From an uncultured Clostridia bacterium (GTDB taxonomy: Bacteria; Bacillota; Clostridia; Oscillospirales; Ruminococcaceae), in the NCBI GenBank assembly GCA_947624575.1, contig CANQKY010000002.1:45009-109008 (forward strand): a DNA stretch of 64,000 nucleotides, written 5' to 3'. The notes below the pieces were generated by a model. It was given only the letters and a program-made list of their open reading frames with translations. It did not search any database and was not told where the DNA came from. How positions within the stretch are numbered: the stretch's first letter is position 1; each line of letters opens with the position of its first letter. Shown here piece after piece: positions 33,222-42,493 of the stretch. The translations under genes and the position numbers were made by a program.

Positions 33222-35314
33222 TCGGCTTCCTCCGGCTTTGGCGGTTCGGGCTTACGCTGATAGCCGCAGTCCTCGTTTGCACAGTAAATGCGGGCGTTTC
33301 TCCCGTCCTTTTTCAGGAGTGTGCCGCCACAGTTGGGACATTTTTCCTTGATCGGTCGATCCCATGTCATAAAATCACAGCGGGGATTGTCCTCACAACC
33401 GTAATAGGTTTTCCCCTTCTTCGAGCGGCGCACCAGAATACGCTTCCCGCACTTGGGGCACACGCCGCCGGTATCCTGCACGATACGGCGGGTGTTTTTG
33501 CACTCGGGAAAGCCCGGACACGCCAGAAAAGGTCCGAACCGCCCGATTTTGATAACCATCTTCCGTCCGCAAAGCTCGCAGACCTCGTCGGTTTCCTCGT
33601 CCGGCACCTTCACGCGGGTGTCCTTCATCTCCTCCTCCGCCTTTTGCAGGTCGTCGGAAAAGCCGTCGTAAAACTGCTCCAGCATGGCAACCCAGTCCTG
33701 CTTGCCCAGCTCTACCTCGTCCAGCTCCTTTTCCATGCGGGCGGTAAATTCCTCGTCCACGATCCGGCTGAAATGCTCCTTCATCAGCTTTGTGGTGACC
33801 TCGCCCAACGCGGTGGGTTTTAAACTTCTGCCCTCCCGCTCCACATAATTCCGCTGCACGATGGTGGTGATGGTCGGCGCATAGGTGGACGGACGCCCGA
33901 TGCCGTTTTCCTCCATCGTTTTGATGAGGGTCGCCTCGGTAAACCGAGCCGGAGGTTGGGTGAAATGCTGATTGCCGGTCAGCTCCCGCAGAGTGAGGGC
34001 GTCGCCTTTTTTCAGCTCGGGCAGCGCGCCGCCGTCCTCCTTTTCCTCGTCCTTGCCTTCCTCATACAGCACGGTATAGCCGTCAAACCGGACGGTATGA
34101 CCCGACGCCTTGAACAGATAGCCGTCCGCCAGAATATCGGCGTTCACGGTATCATAGACCGCGTTTGCCATCTGGCTTGCGATAAACCGCGACCAGATCA
34201 GCCGATACAGCTTATACTGATCTGCCGTCAAGGTGTCTTTCAGTTGATCCGGCGTCAAATCGGGCATGGTGGGACGGATCGCCTCATGCGCGTCCTGCGC
34301 GTTACCGCGGGACTTATACTGTCTCGGGCGCTCCGGCAGATAGGCTTCACCGTACCGATTTGCGATATATGCCGACGCGGCGGACTGCGCTTCGGCGGAG
34401 ATCCGCAGGGAGTCGGTTCTCATATAGGTAATCAGACCTACGGCGCCCATTCCGGCGACATCGACACCCTCATACAGCTCCTGCGCCGCGCGCATGGTGC
34501 GCGCAGCCTGAAAGCCCAGCTTACGGGAGGCTTCCTGCTGCAAAGTGGAGGTGCTAAACGGCGGTGCGGGAGATTTTTTCCGCATGCCTTTTTTCACGCC
34601 GCCAACGGTGTATGCCGCCTGCCGCAGCTTTTGAAGGAGCGCATCGCTTTCCGCCTGATTGGAAACCGGCAGTTTTTTTCCGTCCTTCCCGTAAAAGCGG
34701 GCGGAGAAGCTGCCGCCTTCCGCCAAAAGCACCGCGTCCAGCGTCCAGTATTCCTCCGGCGTAAAGGCGCGTATTTCTTCCTCGCGATCCACGATCATAC
34801 GCACCGTGACCGACTGCACACGCCCCGCCGACAGACCGCGGCGCACCTTTCTCCACAAAAAGGGGCTAAGCTGATAGCCGACGATCCGATCCAAAATCCG
34901 CCGCGCCTGCTGCGCGTTCACCAAATTTCGGTCGATCTGACGGCGGTTTGCCATGCCGCTTTTGACCCCGCTTTTGGTCATCTCATGAAAGGTGACACGA
35001 TTTGCCGCCGACTCGTCCAGCGCCAGCAGATTGGACAGATGCCATGCGATCGCCTCCCCCTCGCGGTCGGGGTCGGACGCCAAAAAGACCTCGTCGCTGT
35101 TCTTCGCCTCTTTTTTGAGGGTTTTGATCAGCTCGCCCTTTCCTTTAATATTGATATACTGGGGCTCAAAATGATGCTCGATATCCACGCCCAGCTTCGA
35201 TTTGGGCAGGTCGCGCACATGACCCATAGACGCCACCACCCGATAGCCCCTGCCCAGATATTTTTTGATCGTTTTCGCTTTGGCGGGTGACTCTACAATG
35301 ACCAGCTTTGCCAT
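33218..35314 (-). CDS. topA: DNA topoisomerase I
   Basis: 698 residues. Type IA topoisomerase that relaxes negative supercoils. The Toprim domain begins [18 protein letters not shown] with the [13 protein letters not shown] acidic motif near 108. The active-site region holds [12 protein letters not shown], Tyr near 295. Three C-terminal zinc ribbons follow (CELCGR, CPKCGK, CPNCGG and their partner Cys pairs). The ATG at 35314 has AAAGGAG 8 nt upstream; a GTG nine bases earlier is the alternative. Confidence 0.96.
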   Translation of the reverse strand: MAKLVIVESPAKAKTIKKYLGRGYRVVASMGHVRDLPKSKLGVDIEHHFEPQYINIKGKGELIKTLKKEAKNSDEVFLASDPDREGEAIAWHLSNLLALDESAANRVTFHEMTKSGVKSGMANRRQIDRNLVNAQQARRILDRIVGYQLSPFLWRKVRRGLSAGRVQSVTVRMIVDREEEIRAFTPEEYWTLDAVLLAEGGSFSARFYGKDGKKLPVSNQAESDALLQKLRQAAYTVGGVKKGMRKKSPAPPFSTSTLQQEASRKLGFQAARTMRAAQELYEGVDVAGMGAVGLITYMRTDSLRISAEAQSAASAYIANRYGEAYLPERPRQYKSRGNAQDAHEAIRPTMPDLTPDQLKDTLTADQYKLYRLIWSRFIASQMANAVYDTVNADILADGYLFKASGHTVRFDGYTVLYEEGKDEEKEDGGALPELKKGDALTLRELTGNQHFTQPPARFTEATLIKTMEENGIGRPSTYAPTITTIVQRNYVEREGRSLKPTALGEVTTKLMKEHFSRIVDEEFTARMEKELDEVELGKQDWVAMLEQFYDGFSDDLQKAEEEMKDTRVKVPDEETDEVCELCGRKMVIKIGRFGPFLACPGFPECKNTRRIVQDTGGVCPKCGKRILVRRSKKGKTYYGCEDNPRCDFMTWDRPIKEKCPNCGGTLLKKDGRNARIYCANEDCGYQRKPEPPKPEEAE

Positions 35315-35332
35315 TGGCGGCACTCCTTTCTA

Positions 35333-36586
35333 TCATTCATCGGACGATATATCCCGAAAGCTGCCGCGCCGCAGCAGCCCATACCGCTTGCCGGAATAAC
35401 AATGCGCCAGTCCGGCGATCTCCAGCTCGGTCAAGGTCGCCAGCAGGCGTCCTGCCGGCAGCTTTGTTTTCTCTGCCAGTATATCCACATACTGCGGCAT
35501 AAATTCCAACGCCTCGTAAACCAGCTTTCCGTCTTCGCTGAGATCGTCGGGCGGAGGGTCCTTCTGATCGAGCGGAGGTTCCTCCTGCTTCGGCTTTTCC
35601 GCCCTCTGCACTCGCTCCTGCTGCCTGTCCGCCGGCAGTACGGCGGTCGTTTCCTCCCGCACCTCGGTGGGATCGGCAAAAAGCTCTTCCGCCCGCTTCA
35701 TATCCAGCTGATCGGCATACTCGTTTAGATATTCTTCGAGAATGTCCCGTGTGCCGTATACCGGCTTGGCGCCGTCCCGCAGATACCGAACCGAGCCGAC
35801 ATATGCCGCCGAGAAAATATCATGCGGCGGGACGACAAAGATATCTCTCCCCTGCTCGATCCCGTGATTCGCCGTAATCAGCGCGCCGCTTTTTCCATGC
35901 GCTTCCGCCACCACAACGCCGAGGGACAAGCCGCTCATCAGCCGGTTGCGATGATGGAATATCTCCCGACTGGGAGGTGTTCCGGGCGGCAGCTCGCTGA
36001 TCAGCGCACCGTGACGGCAAATCTGCCGCTTGACGTCGCGGGTCGCGGCGGGATAGTTGACATCTAAGCCGCACGCCGCTACGCCGACCGTTCTGCCGCC
36101 TCCCTTGATCGCGCCCATATGGGCATAGCTGTCCACCCCTGCCGCGCAGCCGCTGACAATCACGCAGCCGCATTCCGCCAGCTCCATGCTCAGCCGTGCG
36201 GCGACCTGCAAGCCGTATTCGGTGGAACGCCTTGGTCCCACCACCGTAATCGTCACCCGATCGCCCAGATCGGCAGGATCCCCCAAAAGATAAAGCGCAC
36301 AGGGCGGACCGTAGATTTGCCGCAGCCGTTCGGGATACTCCTCGTCCGCCATGGTGATAATTTTAATCTTCAACCGGCGGCAATCCTCCGCGATTTTGGC
36401 GGCGCGGGAAATATCCGCCCGCCGCAGCAGCTCGATATCCTGCTTGAGCAGAAAATCGTCACGAATCTCTTTCCGCTGTTCGTAAACCGTCAGCGGACTG
36501 TGATAACGGCGGAGCAGCTCCATGGGTTTATTGCTCCCACAGGGGAACACCTGCGAAAGCCAGAGGTATGCTTCACGATCTGTCAT
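35333..36586 (-). CDS. dprA: DNA-processing protein DprA
   Basis: 417 residues. Rossmann-fold loader of RecA onto incoming single-stranded DNA. Core motifs are VGPRRSTEYG near 108, VSGCAAGVDSYAHMGAIKGGG near 148 and EPPG-type LPPGTPPSREIFHHRNR near 200. A charged linker of about 40 residues leads to a C-terminal winged helix (about 345-410). The ATG at 36586 with AAGGAGGGG is chosen. It overlaps the upstream methyltransferase gene by 4 nt. Confidence 0.94.
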   Translation of the reverse strand: MTDREAYLWLSQVFPCGSNKPMELLRRYHSPLTVYEQRKEIRDDFLLKQDIELLRRADISRAAKIAEDCRRLKIKIITMADEEYPERLRQIYGPPCALYLLGDPADLGDRVTITVVGPRRSTEYGLQVAARLSMELAECGCVIVSGCAAGVDSYAHMGAIKGGGRTVGVAACGLDVNYPAATRDVKRQICRHGALISELPPGTPPSREIFHHRNRLMSGLSLGVVVAEAHGKSGALITANHGIEQGRDIFVVPPHDIFSAAYVGSVRYLRDGAKPVYGTRDILEEYLNEYADQLDMKRAEELFADPTEVREETTAVLPADRQQERVQRAEKPKQEEPPLDQKDPPPDDLSEDGKLVYEALEFMPQYVDILAEKTKLPAGRLLATLTELEIAGLAHCYSGKRYGLLRRGSFRDISSDE

Positions 36587-37365
36587 TTTGCCCCTCCTTT
36601 TTTGCACATCTCCCAAAGCAGAATGGCGGCTGCCGCCGCCGCATTGAGGGACTCCGCACAGCCTACCATCGGTATGGTGATCCGGTGAGAAGCCGCTTCT
36701 ATGACCTCATCGGGCAAGCCGTTTCCTTCGTTTCCGATCAGCATGACGCCGCCCTCGGAAAAATCACAATCGGTTATACTTTTGGCGTCCGCCGACAAAA
36801 CGGCGGCATAGGTCGGAAGACCAAAGGTCAGGTCGGAAAGCGCCGCACTGCCAAACGGCAGGCGGAACACCGCCCCCATGCTCCCCCGCACCGCCTTGGG
36901 CGAAAGCGGATCACAGCACGCTTCGTCCAGCAAAACGCCGTCAAGCCCCAATGCCTCCGCCGTGCGGAACACGGTGCCGAGATTGCCGGGATCCTGTATG
37001 CCGCAGAGCATCACATACCGTCCCTTTTCCCGCAAAGCAGTGGGATCAACCCGATCCACCGGCTGCTTTACGATCGCAAACACGCCCTGCGGCAGCTTGG
37101 TATCCGACAGCTTTAGAGCCACCGACGGGGTAATCAGAAATTGCCGCTTTGTCTGCGAAAGGATCGGGGAAAGCTGCTGCGGAAAGCGCGCCAAACACTC
37201 CTCGGTATAAAACACTGCAACCGGCGTACCGTATGCGGCCGCCTCACCGACCAGCCGAACGCCCTCCGCCGTAAACTCCCCCGTTTCCCTGCGGGCGCGG
37301 CGTGAGGACAGGAGCTTTGTATACTGCTTGACCCACCGGTTTTCCCTTGATGTGATACGCTCCAT
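36583..37365 (-). CDS. SpoU/TrmH-family rRNA or tRNA 2'-O-methyltransferase
   Basis: 260 residues. An N-terminal substrate-binding domain (ERITSRENRWVKQYTKLLSSR) is followed by the knotted SpoU domain with motifs GIQDPGNLGTVFRTAEALG, MLIGNEGNGL and AESLNAAAAAAILLWEM. It resembles 23S rRNA (guanosine-2'-O) methyltransferases often found beside rplT in Firmicutes. The ATG at 37365 with GGGAGC is chosen over longer frames. It lies downstream of rplT but beyond a terminator. Confidence 0.9.
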   Translation of the reverse strand: MERITSRENRWVKQYTKLLSSRRARRETGEFTAEGVRLVGEAAAYGTPVAVFYTEECLARFPQQLSPILSQTKRQFLITPSVALKLSDTKLPQGVFAIVKQPVDRVDPTALREKGRYVMLCGIQDPGNLGTVFRTAEALGLDGVLLDEACCDPLSPKAVRGSMGAVFRLPFGSAALSDLTFGLPTYAAVLSADAKSITDCDFSEGGVMLIGNEGNGLPDEVIEAASHRITIPMVGCAESLNAAAAAAILLWEMCKKGGAK

Positions 37366-37387
37366 CACAAGCTCCCTTCGCACGAAA

Positions 37388-37417
37388 ATTGCGCCCAGAG
37401 TAGAGTCTGGACGCAAT
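37388..37417 (-). terminator. Terminator of the infC-rpmI-rplT operon
   Basis: ATTGCGCCCAGA (37388-37399) pairs with TCTGGACGCAAT (37406-37417) with one mismatch. A short T-run follows on the minus strand. Confidence 0.75.
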
Positions 37418-37429
37418 ATCAACTGACTA

Positions 37430-37783
37430 TTACAGTGCCGCCTTTGCCTTCTCGCACAGGGCGGTGAACGCCGCCTCATCATGCAAGGCGATCTCGGACA
37501 GCATCTTGCGGTTGAGGGTGACGCCTGCCTTCTTGAGTCCGTTCATAAAGGTGGAATAGTTCATGCCGTTCATCTTGCAGCCGGCAGAAATTCTGGTGAT
37601 CCAAAGTCTCCGAAAATCACGCTTCTTCTGCTTTCTGCCGATATAGGCATACTGACCGGACTTCATAACGGCTTCCTTCGCAGTCTTAAACAGCTTGCTC
37701 TTGCCGCCCCAATAGCCCTTTGCCAGCTTTAATGTCTTTTTCCTTCTTTTCCGCGTCGCCATAGCGCCTTTGATACGAGCCAT
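37430..37783 (-). CDS. rplT: Ribosomal protein L20
   Basis: 117 residues, canonical. Basic N-terminus [26 protein letters not shown]. Assembles early on 23S rRNA and in Firmicutes represses its own operon through a leader mimic. Third gene of infC-rpmI-rplT. Confidence 0.97.
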   Translation of the reverse strand: MARIKGAMATRKRRKKTLKLAKGYWGGKSKLFKTAKEAVMKSGQYAYIGRKQKKRDFRRLWITRISAGCKMNGMNYSTFMNGLKKAGVTLNRKMLSEIALHDEAAFTALCEKAKAAL

Positions 37784-37819
37784 TTTCTATACCTCCAAAA
37801 TCGGTCTTACCGTGATATC

Positions 37820-38017
37820 TTATTTATACGGGATCAGCAGCTTCAGCGTTGCAGCATTGCTCGCGTCCGCATATGCCGCCTTCCGCAGGCCTCTCTTACG
37901 CTTGGTGGTCTTCTTGTTCAAAATGTGCGAACGATAGGCGTGCGCCCTTTTGATCTTCCCGTTTTTCGATACCTTAAAACGCTTTTTGGCACCGCTGTGT
38001 GTTTTGATTTTCGGCAT
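37820..38017 (-). CDS. rpmI: Ribosomal protein L35
   Basis: 65 residues, [20 protein letters not shown], standard L35. The ATG at 38017 with AGGAGG is chosen over a frame extension to 38098. Confidence 0.97.
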   Translation of the reverse strand: MPKIKTHSGAKKRFKVSKNGKIKRAHAYRSHILNKKTTKRKRGLRKAAYADASNAATLKLLIPYK

Positions 38018-38030
38018 TGGTAATTCCTCC

Positions 38031-38549
38031 TTACTTTGCAGCCTTGGGTGCAATAAACATCGCCATACTCCGGCCTTCCATCTTCGGCTCCTTCTCAACA
38101 GCTCCGTGATCCGCCACTGCCTCCCGAAAACGGTCCAGCAGATCCTTCCCCAGATTGGTGTGGGTCATCTCACGGCCGCGAAAACGCACGGACACCTTCA
38201 CCTTGTCACCCGATTGCAAAAACTTGATCGCGTGGTTCGCCTTGGTGTTGAAGTCGTGAACGTCAATATTCAGTGACATACGCACTTCTTTGACCTCCAC
38301 GGTTTTCTGCTTCTTCCGCGCTTCCTTTTCGCTCTTTGCCCGTTCAAAGCGGAACTTCCCGTAATCCATGATGCGGCATACCGGCGGCTGCGCCTGCGGC
38401 GCGATCTTGACCAGGTCCAGATTGCGCTCCATGGCGAGATTCATCGCACGCTTGATATCCATGATACCGAGCTGCGCGCCGGTTTCATCGACTACCCGCA
38501 CTTCCTTGTCACGGATTTCCTCATTGATGGGCATCTCTTTTTTGTTGAT
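38031..38549 (-). CDS. infC: Translation initiation factor IF-3 with AUC start codon
   Basis: About 172 residues with both IF-3 domains: N-terminal [20 protein letters not shown] and C-terminal [18 protein letters not shown]. It prevents premature 50S joining and proofreads start codons. The Shine-Dalgarno GGAGGT (38557-38562) lies inside a spurious in-frame ATG (38562-38564). The correctly spaced (7 nt) codon is ATC at 38547-38549, giving (M)[11 protein letters not shown]. Rare AUU/AUC starts are the known basis of IF-3 autoregulation. A GTG at 38558 overlaps the SD and is unlikely. Confidence 0.93.
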   Translation of the reverse strand: MNKKEMPINEEIRDKEVRVVDETGAQLGIMDIKRAMNLAMERNLDLVKIAPQAQPPVCRIMDYGKFRFERAKSEKEARKKQKTVEVKEVRMSLNIDVHDFNTKANHAIKFLQSGDKVKVSVRFRGREMTHTNLGKDLLDRFREAVADHGAVEKEPKMEGRSMAMFIAPKAAK

Positions 38550-38564
38550 GATAAGCACCTCCAT

Positions 38565-38722
38565 TGGTCGCCGTATCTTTTTCGGCAAACAAAAGCGTGA
38601 GCAGCTTCCCGCTCACGCTTGTCAACAAAAAGATGCCGCTATACGGCGATCCGTTGCGATTGACACAGTACGCACAAAACGCGCACAGGTGAGAACAGGG
38701 ACTGTTCTGCTTTGTTTTCTAA
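38565..38722 (-). promoter_or_regulatory. Structured infC leader, candidate L20 leader/attenuator
   Basis: In the transcript an intrinsic-terminator-like hairpin with perfect 10-bp arms (38611-38620 and 38593-38602) is followed by TTGTTTG. Around it, ATCTTTTT (38627-38634) pairs with AAAAAGAT (38575-38582), extended by a GCCGT/ACGGC stem. In other Firmicutes the infC-rpmI-rplT leader is bound by L20 and terminates early; this fits that type. Confidence 0.65.
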
Positions 38723-38725
38723 AAT

Positions 38726-38754
38726 AGTATATCAGACTGCGAGCCGGTTGTCAA
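38726..38754 (-). promoter_or_regulatory. Promoter of infC-rpmI-rplT
   Basis: On the minus strand, TTGACA (38749-38754), a 17-bp spacer and TATACT (38726-38731). The leader is about 170 nt long. Confidence 0.85.
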
Positions 38755-38780
38755 CACTTTTTTGCGGTCTGCCAAAATTA

Positions 38781-38812
38781 AAACCCGATACACGGCGGTA
38801 TCGGGTTTCATT
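38781..38812 (-). terminator. Terminator of rpmB
   Basis: Perfect 11-bp arms AAACCCGATAC (38781-38791) and 38798-38808, with TTTTAATTTT following on the minus strand. Confidence 0.88.
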
Positions 38813-38821
38813 TTGCGTCTT

Positions 38822-39010
38822 TTACACGGCGCGGGTCACCTTATTGGAACGCAGGCAGCGTGTGCAGACATGGATACGGCACGGCTTGCCGTTCACGACA
38901 GCCTTGACCTTCTTCACATTCGGCTTCCATGCCCGATTGGAACGACGGTGGGAGTGAGAAACCTTAATGCCAAAGGAAACGCCCTTCCCGCAGATATCAC
39001 ATTTCGCCAT
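38822..39010 (-). CDS. rpmB: Ribosomal protein L28
   Basis: 62 residues, MAKCDICGKGVSFGIKVSHS. It carries the zinc-binding Cys set (CDIC and CTRC), the zinc-dependent form of L28. The ATG at 39010 has GGAGGTG upstream. Monocistronic between its own promoter and terminator. Confidence 0.97.
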   Translation of the reverse strand: MAKCDICGKGVSFGIKVSHSHRRSNRAWKPNVKKVKAVVNGKPCRIHVCTRCLRSNKVTRAV

Positions 39011-39055
39011 GGTTTGCACCTCCTTCAACAACTGTTTCCTTGCGATAACTTATAT

Positions 39056-39084
39056 ATCATAGCAGGTTTTTTTCGGAAAAGCAA
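39056..39084 (-). promoter_or_regulatory. Promoter of rpmB
   Basis: On the minus strand, TTGCTT (39079-39084) and TATGAT (39056-39061) with a 17-bp spacer. Confidence 0.7.
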
Positions 39085-39107
39085 GCATTTTTTCAAAATT
39101 TCTCCTT

Positions 39108-39932
39108 TTAATCCTGCTCCGTCAGGTCAATCACCACGATTTCGGGGCGGTTAAAGACCCGAAACGGAAAGGTACTGCTGCCCAGACCACGGCTTATGAT
39201 CATACCCGAACCGTTTTTCCGGTGGAGACCGGCGGTATATTTCGGGAATATCCCCTGCTCCGGCGCAAAGAGCCCGCGCCCGAACAGCCGCACCTGTCCG
39301 CCGTGTGCATGACCGGCAAGGACAAGATCGACCGGATAATCCGACAGGTTGACATGCTCGTTATCCGTAAAAAACTGCGGATAATGGCAAAGCACGATCC
39401 GGCAGCCGGACGACTGTGCGGCAAACTGCTCCATACAAAGTGCGACAAAGGCAGGCTTTCTAAGTGCGGCGTCCAGCCCAAAAACGGAAAGTGTTGCCCC
39501 ATTTATCCGAAAATCTTCACTGCTGTTTTGCAGCAGGATCACGCCGCTGCCCTCAAGCTCGGCGAGAATGGCGCTTTGCTCCTCCCCCATGACCTCATGA
39601 TTGCCGAAGGCATACAAAGTCGGCGCGATCCCGCACAAGGCGCGGAGAAAAGCGGTGCCGTTATGATAATGACCGAGCGTATGCCTGCGGTTGAGATCGC
39701 CGGTATAGCAGATCAGATCAGGGTTTAACTTTTTTACCTTTGAAAGGAGTTTTTTATTCTCCTTGCCAAAGGTTTTATCATGAAGATCGGAAAGATGCAC
39801 GATCCGCACCTTTCCCTCGGTCAGCAGGGGGAGTGTATGGCGGGAAACCTGCAACAGATTGTTTTCCGCCCACAGAAAGACGGTGCAAGCTGCCAGAATG
39901 ATGAGTATGACGGTGACTATCACCACGAACAT
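39108..39932 (-). CDS. Membrane-anchored metallophosphoesterase (YaeI-like)
   Basis: 274 residues. An N-terminal membrane segment (MFVVIVTVILIILAACTVFLW) is followed by a calcineurin-like phosphoesterase domain: HLSDLHD, GDLN, FGNHE, and AGHAHGGQVRLFG near 200. The family hydrolyses phosphodiesters and phosphomonoesters; YaeI/YkuE-type members act at the membrane, with lipid or cell-wall-related substrates suggested. The ATG at 39932 behind AAAGGGGG is chosen over a longer frame from 40022 that would overlap the terminator of the GGGtGRT gene. Confidence 0.88.
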   Translation of the reverse strand: MFVVIVTVILIILAACTVFLWAENNLLQVSRHTLPLLTEGKVRIVHLSDLHDKTFGKENKKLLSKVKKLNPDLICYTGDLNRRHTLGHYHNGTAFLRALCGIAPTLYAFGNHEVMGEEQSAILAELEGSGVILLQNSSEDFRINGATLSVFGLDAALRKPAFVALCMEQFAAQSSGCRIVLCHYPQFFTDNEHVNLSDYPVDLVLAGHAHGGQVRLFGRGLFAPEQGIFPKYTAGLHRKNGSGMIISRGLGSSTFPFRVFNRPEIVVIDLTEQD

Positions 39933-39958
39933 CGCCCCCTTTCCCCAAAGAAAAGAGA

Positions 39959-39984
39959 CTTCCGGCAGAACGCCGGAAGCCCCT
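39959..39984 (-). terminator. Terminator after the GGGtGRT gene
   Basis: CTTCCGGC (39959-39966) pairs with GCCGGAAG (39972-39979); TCTCTTTTCTTT follows on the minus strand. Confidence 0.8.
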
Positions 39985-39996
39985 GGTTTTGTCATC

Positions 39997-41001
39997 TTAT
40001 GCGTTCTTGAGTGCTTCCTCAACTGCGACAGCGCAGGCGACGGTGGCGCCGACCATCGGGTTGTTGCCCATACCGATCAGACCCATCATCTCAACATGAG
40101 CCGGAACGGAGGAGGAACCTGCAAACTGTGCGTCGGAGTGCATACGACCCATGGTGTCGGTCATGCCGTAAGAAGCCGGACCTGCCGCCATGTTATCCGG
40201 GTGCAGGGTACGTCCGGTACCGCCGCCCGACGCGACCGAGAAGTACTTCTTGCCCTGCTCGATGCACTCTTTCTTATAAGTGCCGGCTACCGGGTGCTGG
40301 AAGCGGGTGGGGTTGGTGGAGTTACCGGTGATGGAGACGTCCACGCCCTCCATGTGCATGATGGCAACGCCCTCACGGACATCGTCGGCACCGTAGCAGC
40401 GCACCTTGCTCCGCTCACCCGTCGAATAAGCGGTCTCGCTCACAACGGTGACCTCGCGGGTGTAATAATCAAACTTGGTCTGCACATAGGTGAAGCCGTT
40501 GATACGGGAGATGATCTTCGCCGCGTCCTTGCCGAGTCCGTTGAGAATGACCCGCAGCGGCTCCTTCCGCGCCCTGTTGGCGCTCTTTGCCAGACCGATC
40601 GCGCCCTCTGCCGCCGCAAAGGACTCATGCCCTGCGAGGAAAGCAAAGCACTTGGTTTCCTCCCGCAGGAGCATGGCGCCGAGGTTGCCGTGGCCGAGAC
40701 CGACCTTCCGGTCGTCCGCGACCGACCCGGGAATGCAGAAGGACTGCAAGCCGACGCCGATCTTCTCGGCAGCCTCCGCCGCCGACTTCACATTGTCCTT
40801 GATCGCGATCGCGCAGCCCACGGTATAAGCCCAGCAGGCATTTTCAAAGCAGATCGGCTGAACGCCCTTGACGATATTATACGCGTCAACGCCCTTTTCC
40901 TCGCAGATCGCGCGCGCCTCCTCGATGGAGGAAATGCCGTGCTTCGCAAGCTCGGCGTTGATTTGGTCGATTCTTCTCTCGTAACTTTCAAACAAAGCCA
41001 T
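39997..41001 (-). CDS. GGGtGRT family protein
   Basis: 334 residues. Named for the motif SGGGTGRTLHPDN seen near residue 270. Other conserved stretches are ENACWAYTVGCAIAIKDN, GLGHGNLGAMLL and FAFLAGHESFAAAEGA. It is probably cytosolic. No activity has been demonstrated to my knowledge; it is regularly the partner of an IscU-like protein in Clostridia, as here (27 bp spacing). Gly-rich loops and conserved Cys/His suggest a cofactor-binding enzyme. Confidence 0.85.
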   Translation of the reverse strand: MALFESYERRIDQINAELAKHGISSIEEARAICEEKGVDAYNIVKGVQPICFENACWAYTVGCAIAIKDNVKSAAEAAEKIGVGLQSFCIPGSVADDRKVGLGHGNLGAMLLREETKCFAFLAGHESFAAAEGAIGLAKSANRARKEPLRVILNGLGKDAAKIISRINGFTYVQTKFDYYTREVTVVSETAYSTGERSKVRCYGADDVREGVAIMHMEGVDVSITGNSTNPTRFQHPVAGTYKKECIEQGKKYFSVASGGGTGRTLHPDNMAAGPASYGMTDTMGRMHSDAQFAGSSSVPAHVEMMGLIGMGNNPMVGATVACAVAVEEALKNA

Positions 41002-41028
41002 TTCGTCTACCTCCTTCAGAACACCTGA

Positions 41029-41721
41029 TTATTCTTCGCGGGGATCGATCAGTTTCACGGCGTCGTCCACGCGGCCGTACTGACCGCTTGCCTTCTCGAC
41101 CGCTTCATTGGCGTCCATGCCCTTTTTGATCATATCCATCATTTTGCCGAGATGTACAAACTTGTAACCGATGATCGTATCGTTCTCGTCCACCGCGACC
41201 TTGGTGATATAGCCCTCGGCAAGCTCGAGATAGCGCGGTCCCTTCGCGCGGGTCGCATAGGTAGTACCGGTCTGCGAGCGCAGCCCCTTGCCCAAGTCCT
41301 CCAGACCGGCGCCGATGGGAAGCCCGTCCTCGGAAAAAGCAGTCTGGGTACGGCCGTAAACGATCTGCAAAAACAGCTCCCGCATGGCGGTGTTGATCGC
41401 ATCACAGACCAGGTCGGTATTCAGTGCTTCCAAAATGGTCTTGCCGATCAGAATCTCGGACGCCATGGCGGCAGAGTGGGTCATACCGGAGCAGCCGATC
41501 GTTTCCACCAGTGCTTCCTCGATGATCCCTTCCTTGACATTGAGGGTCAGCTTGCAGCCGCCCTGCTGCGGCGCACACCAGCCGATGCCGTGCGTCAGAC
41601 CGGAGATATCCTTGATCTCCCTTGCCTGTACCCACTTACCCTCTTCGGGAATCGGTGCGGGACCGTGATCGGTACCCTTGATAAGGGGACACATCTTCTC
41701 TACTTCTCTTGAATAGTTCAT
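41029..41721 (-). CDS. IscU/NifU-like iron-sulfur scaffold family protein
   Basis: 230 residues, longer than classical IscU (about 130). An IscU-like core with Cys positions GWCAPQQGGCKLTLN, IGCSGMTHSAAMAS and LVCDAINTAMREL, and a C-terminal extension of about 90 residues. It may assemble or deliver a cluster for the downstream GGGtGRT protein, its constant operon partner. Own promoter just upstream. It starts MNYSREVEKMCPLIKG behind AAAGGAGAG. Confidence 0.82.
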   Translation of the reverse strand: MNYSREVEKMCPLIKGTDHGPAPIPEEGKWVQAREIKDISGLTHGIGWCAPQQGGCKLTLNVKEGIIEEALVETIGCSGMTHSAAMASEILIGKTILEALNTDLVCDAINTAMRELFLQIVYGRTQTAFSEDGLPIGAGLEDLGKGLRSQTGTTYATRAKGPRYLELAEGYITKVAVDENDTIIGYKFVHLGKMMDMIKKGMDANEAVEKASGQYGRVDDAVKLIDPREE

Positions 41722-41774
41722 CTATGTACTCTCCTTTCAGTTTGATGCCCTGCGGGATCATCTAAGATACCATT

Positions 41775-41803
41775 ATTATACTATTATTTTTCCATAGGCG
41801 CAA
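41775..41803 (-). promoter_or_regulatory. Promoter of the IscU-like/GGGtGRT operon
   Basis: On the minus strand, TTGCGC (41798-41803) and TATAAT (41775-41780) with a 17-bp spacer. Confidence 0.75.
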
Positions 41804-41827
41804 GAGGTTTTTCACACTTTTACTGAT

Positions 41828-42307
41828 TTACAGCGACAAAACGACCTCATGCGAGGAAGGCGTGTATGCCCGATAGCTGATCCCCACCATATCCAGCATC
41901 ATTTTTGCCGCCGTGTTCTCAACTGTATCGCAGTACTTGTCCGAAAGATAGATGATCTCCCGAATCCCGCTTTGAATGATGGCTTTCACGCACTCGTTGC
42001 AGGGAAAAAGAGTGACATACAGCCGTGCTCCCTGCAGGCTTTGTCCGCCGCTGTTGAGAATGGCGTTGAGCTCCGCGTGGCAGACGTAGAGGTATTTGGT
42101 ATGAAGCGGCTCGCCCTCTCTGCTCCACGGCATACGGTCGTCGCTGCAGCCGGTCGGCATTCCGTTATAGCCGACCGAAAGAATCTTCTTATTGTCGTCC
42201 ACGATGCAGGCGCCGACCTGTGTGGAATCGTCCTTGCTCCGTTCGGCGGAGAGCAAGGCGATCCCCATGAAGTAGGCATCCCAGTCAAGATAGTTCTTGC
42301 GTTTCAT
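41828..42307 (-). CDS. Deoxycytidylate (dCMP) deaminase
   Basis: 159 residues. Zinc-dependent cytidine deaminase fold with HAELNAILNSGG near 80 (zinc His and catalytic Glu) and PCNECVKAII near 110. It makes dUMP for thymidylate synthesis. The protein begins MKRKNYLDWDAYFMGIALLSAERSKD, typical of the ComEB-like dCMP deaminases of Firmicutes. GGGAGG precedes the ATG. Monocistronic. Confidence 0.93.
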   Translation of the reverse strand: MKRKNYLDWDAYFMGIALLSAERSKDDSTQVGACIVDDNKKILSVGYNGMPTGCSDDRMPWSREGEPLHTKYLYVCHAELNAILNSGGQSLQGARLYVTLFPCNECVKAIIQSGIREIIYLSDKYCDTVENTAAKMMLDMVGISYRAYTPSSHEVVLSL

Positions 42308-42338
42308 ACAATTCCTCCCTTAAAAATTAAATTTTCTC

Positions 42339-42367
42339 TTTACAAAGAAAAAATGCTGTGATATAAT
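42339..42367 (+). promoter_or_regulatory. Promoter of tRNA-Val
   Basis: TTTACA (42339-42344) and TATAAT (42362-42367) with a 17-bp spacer; start a few bases before the mature tRNA. Confidence 0.8.
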
Positions 42368-42379
42368 ACATCTTGTTGT

Positions 42380-42456
42380 GGAGGCATAGCTCAGCTGGTT
42401 AGAGTACCTGCTTGACATGCAGGGGGTCGATGGTTCAAGTCCATTTGTCTCCACCA
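42380..42456 (+). tRNA. tRNA-Val (anticodon GAC)
   Basis: 77 nt including encoded CCA. Acceptor GGAGGCA pairs with TGTCTCC, the anticodon stem CCTGC/GCAGG encloses TTGACAT with anticodon GAC, and the T-loop is TTCAAGT. Cloverleaf is complete with a standard variable loop. Confidence 0.96.
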
Positions 42457-42493
42457 CGTCGGAGTAAAGTTCGCTTTGCTCCGACGTTTTTTT
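42457..42493. terminator. Terminator of tRNA-Val
   Basis: CGTCGGAG (42457-42464) pairs with CTCCGACG (42479-42486), with an inner AAAG/CTTT stem, then seven T. It also lies at the 3' end of the convergent FAD-protein gene. Confidence 0.9.
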
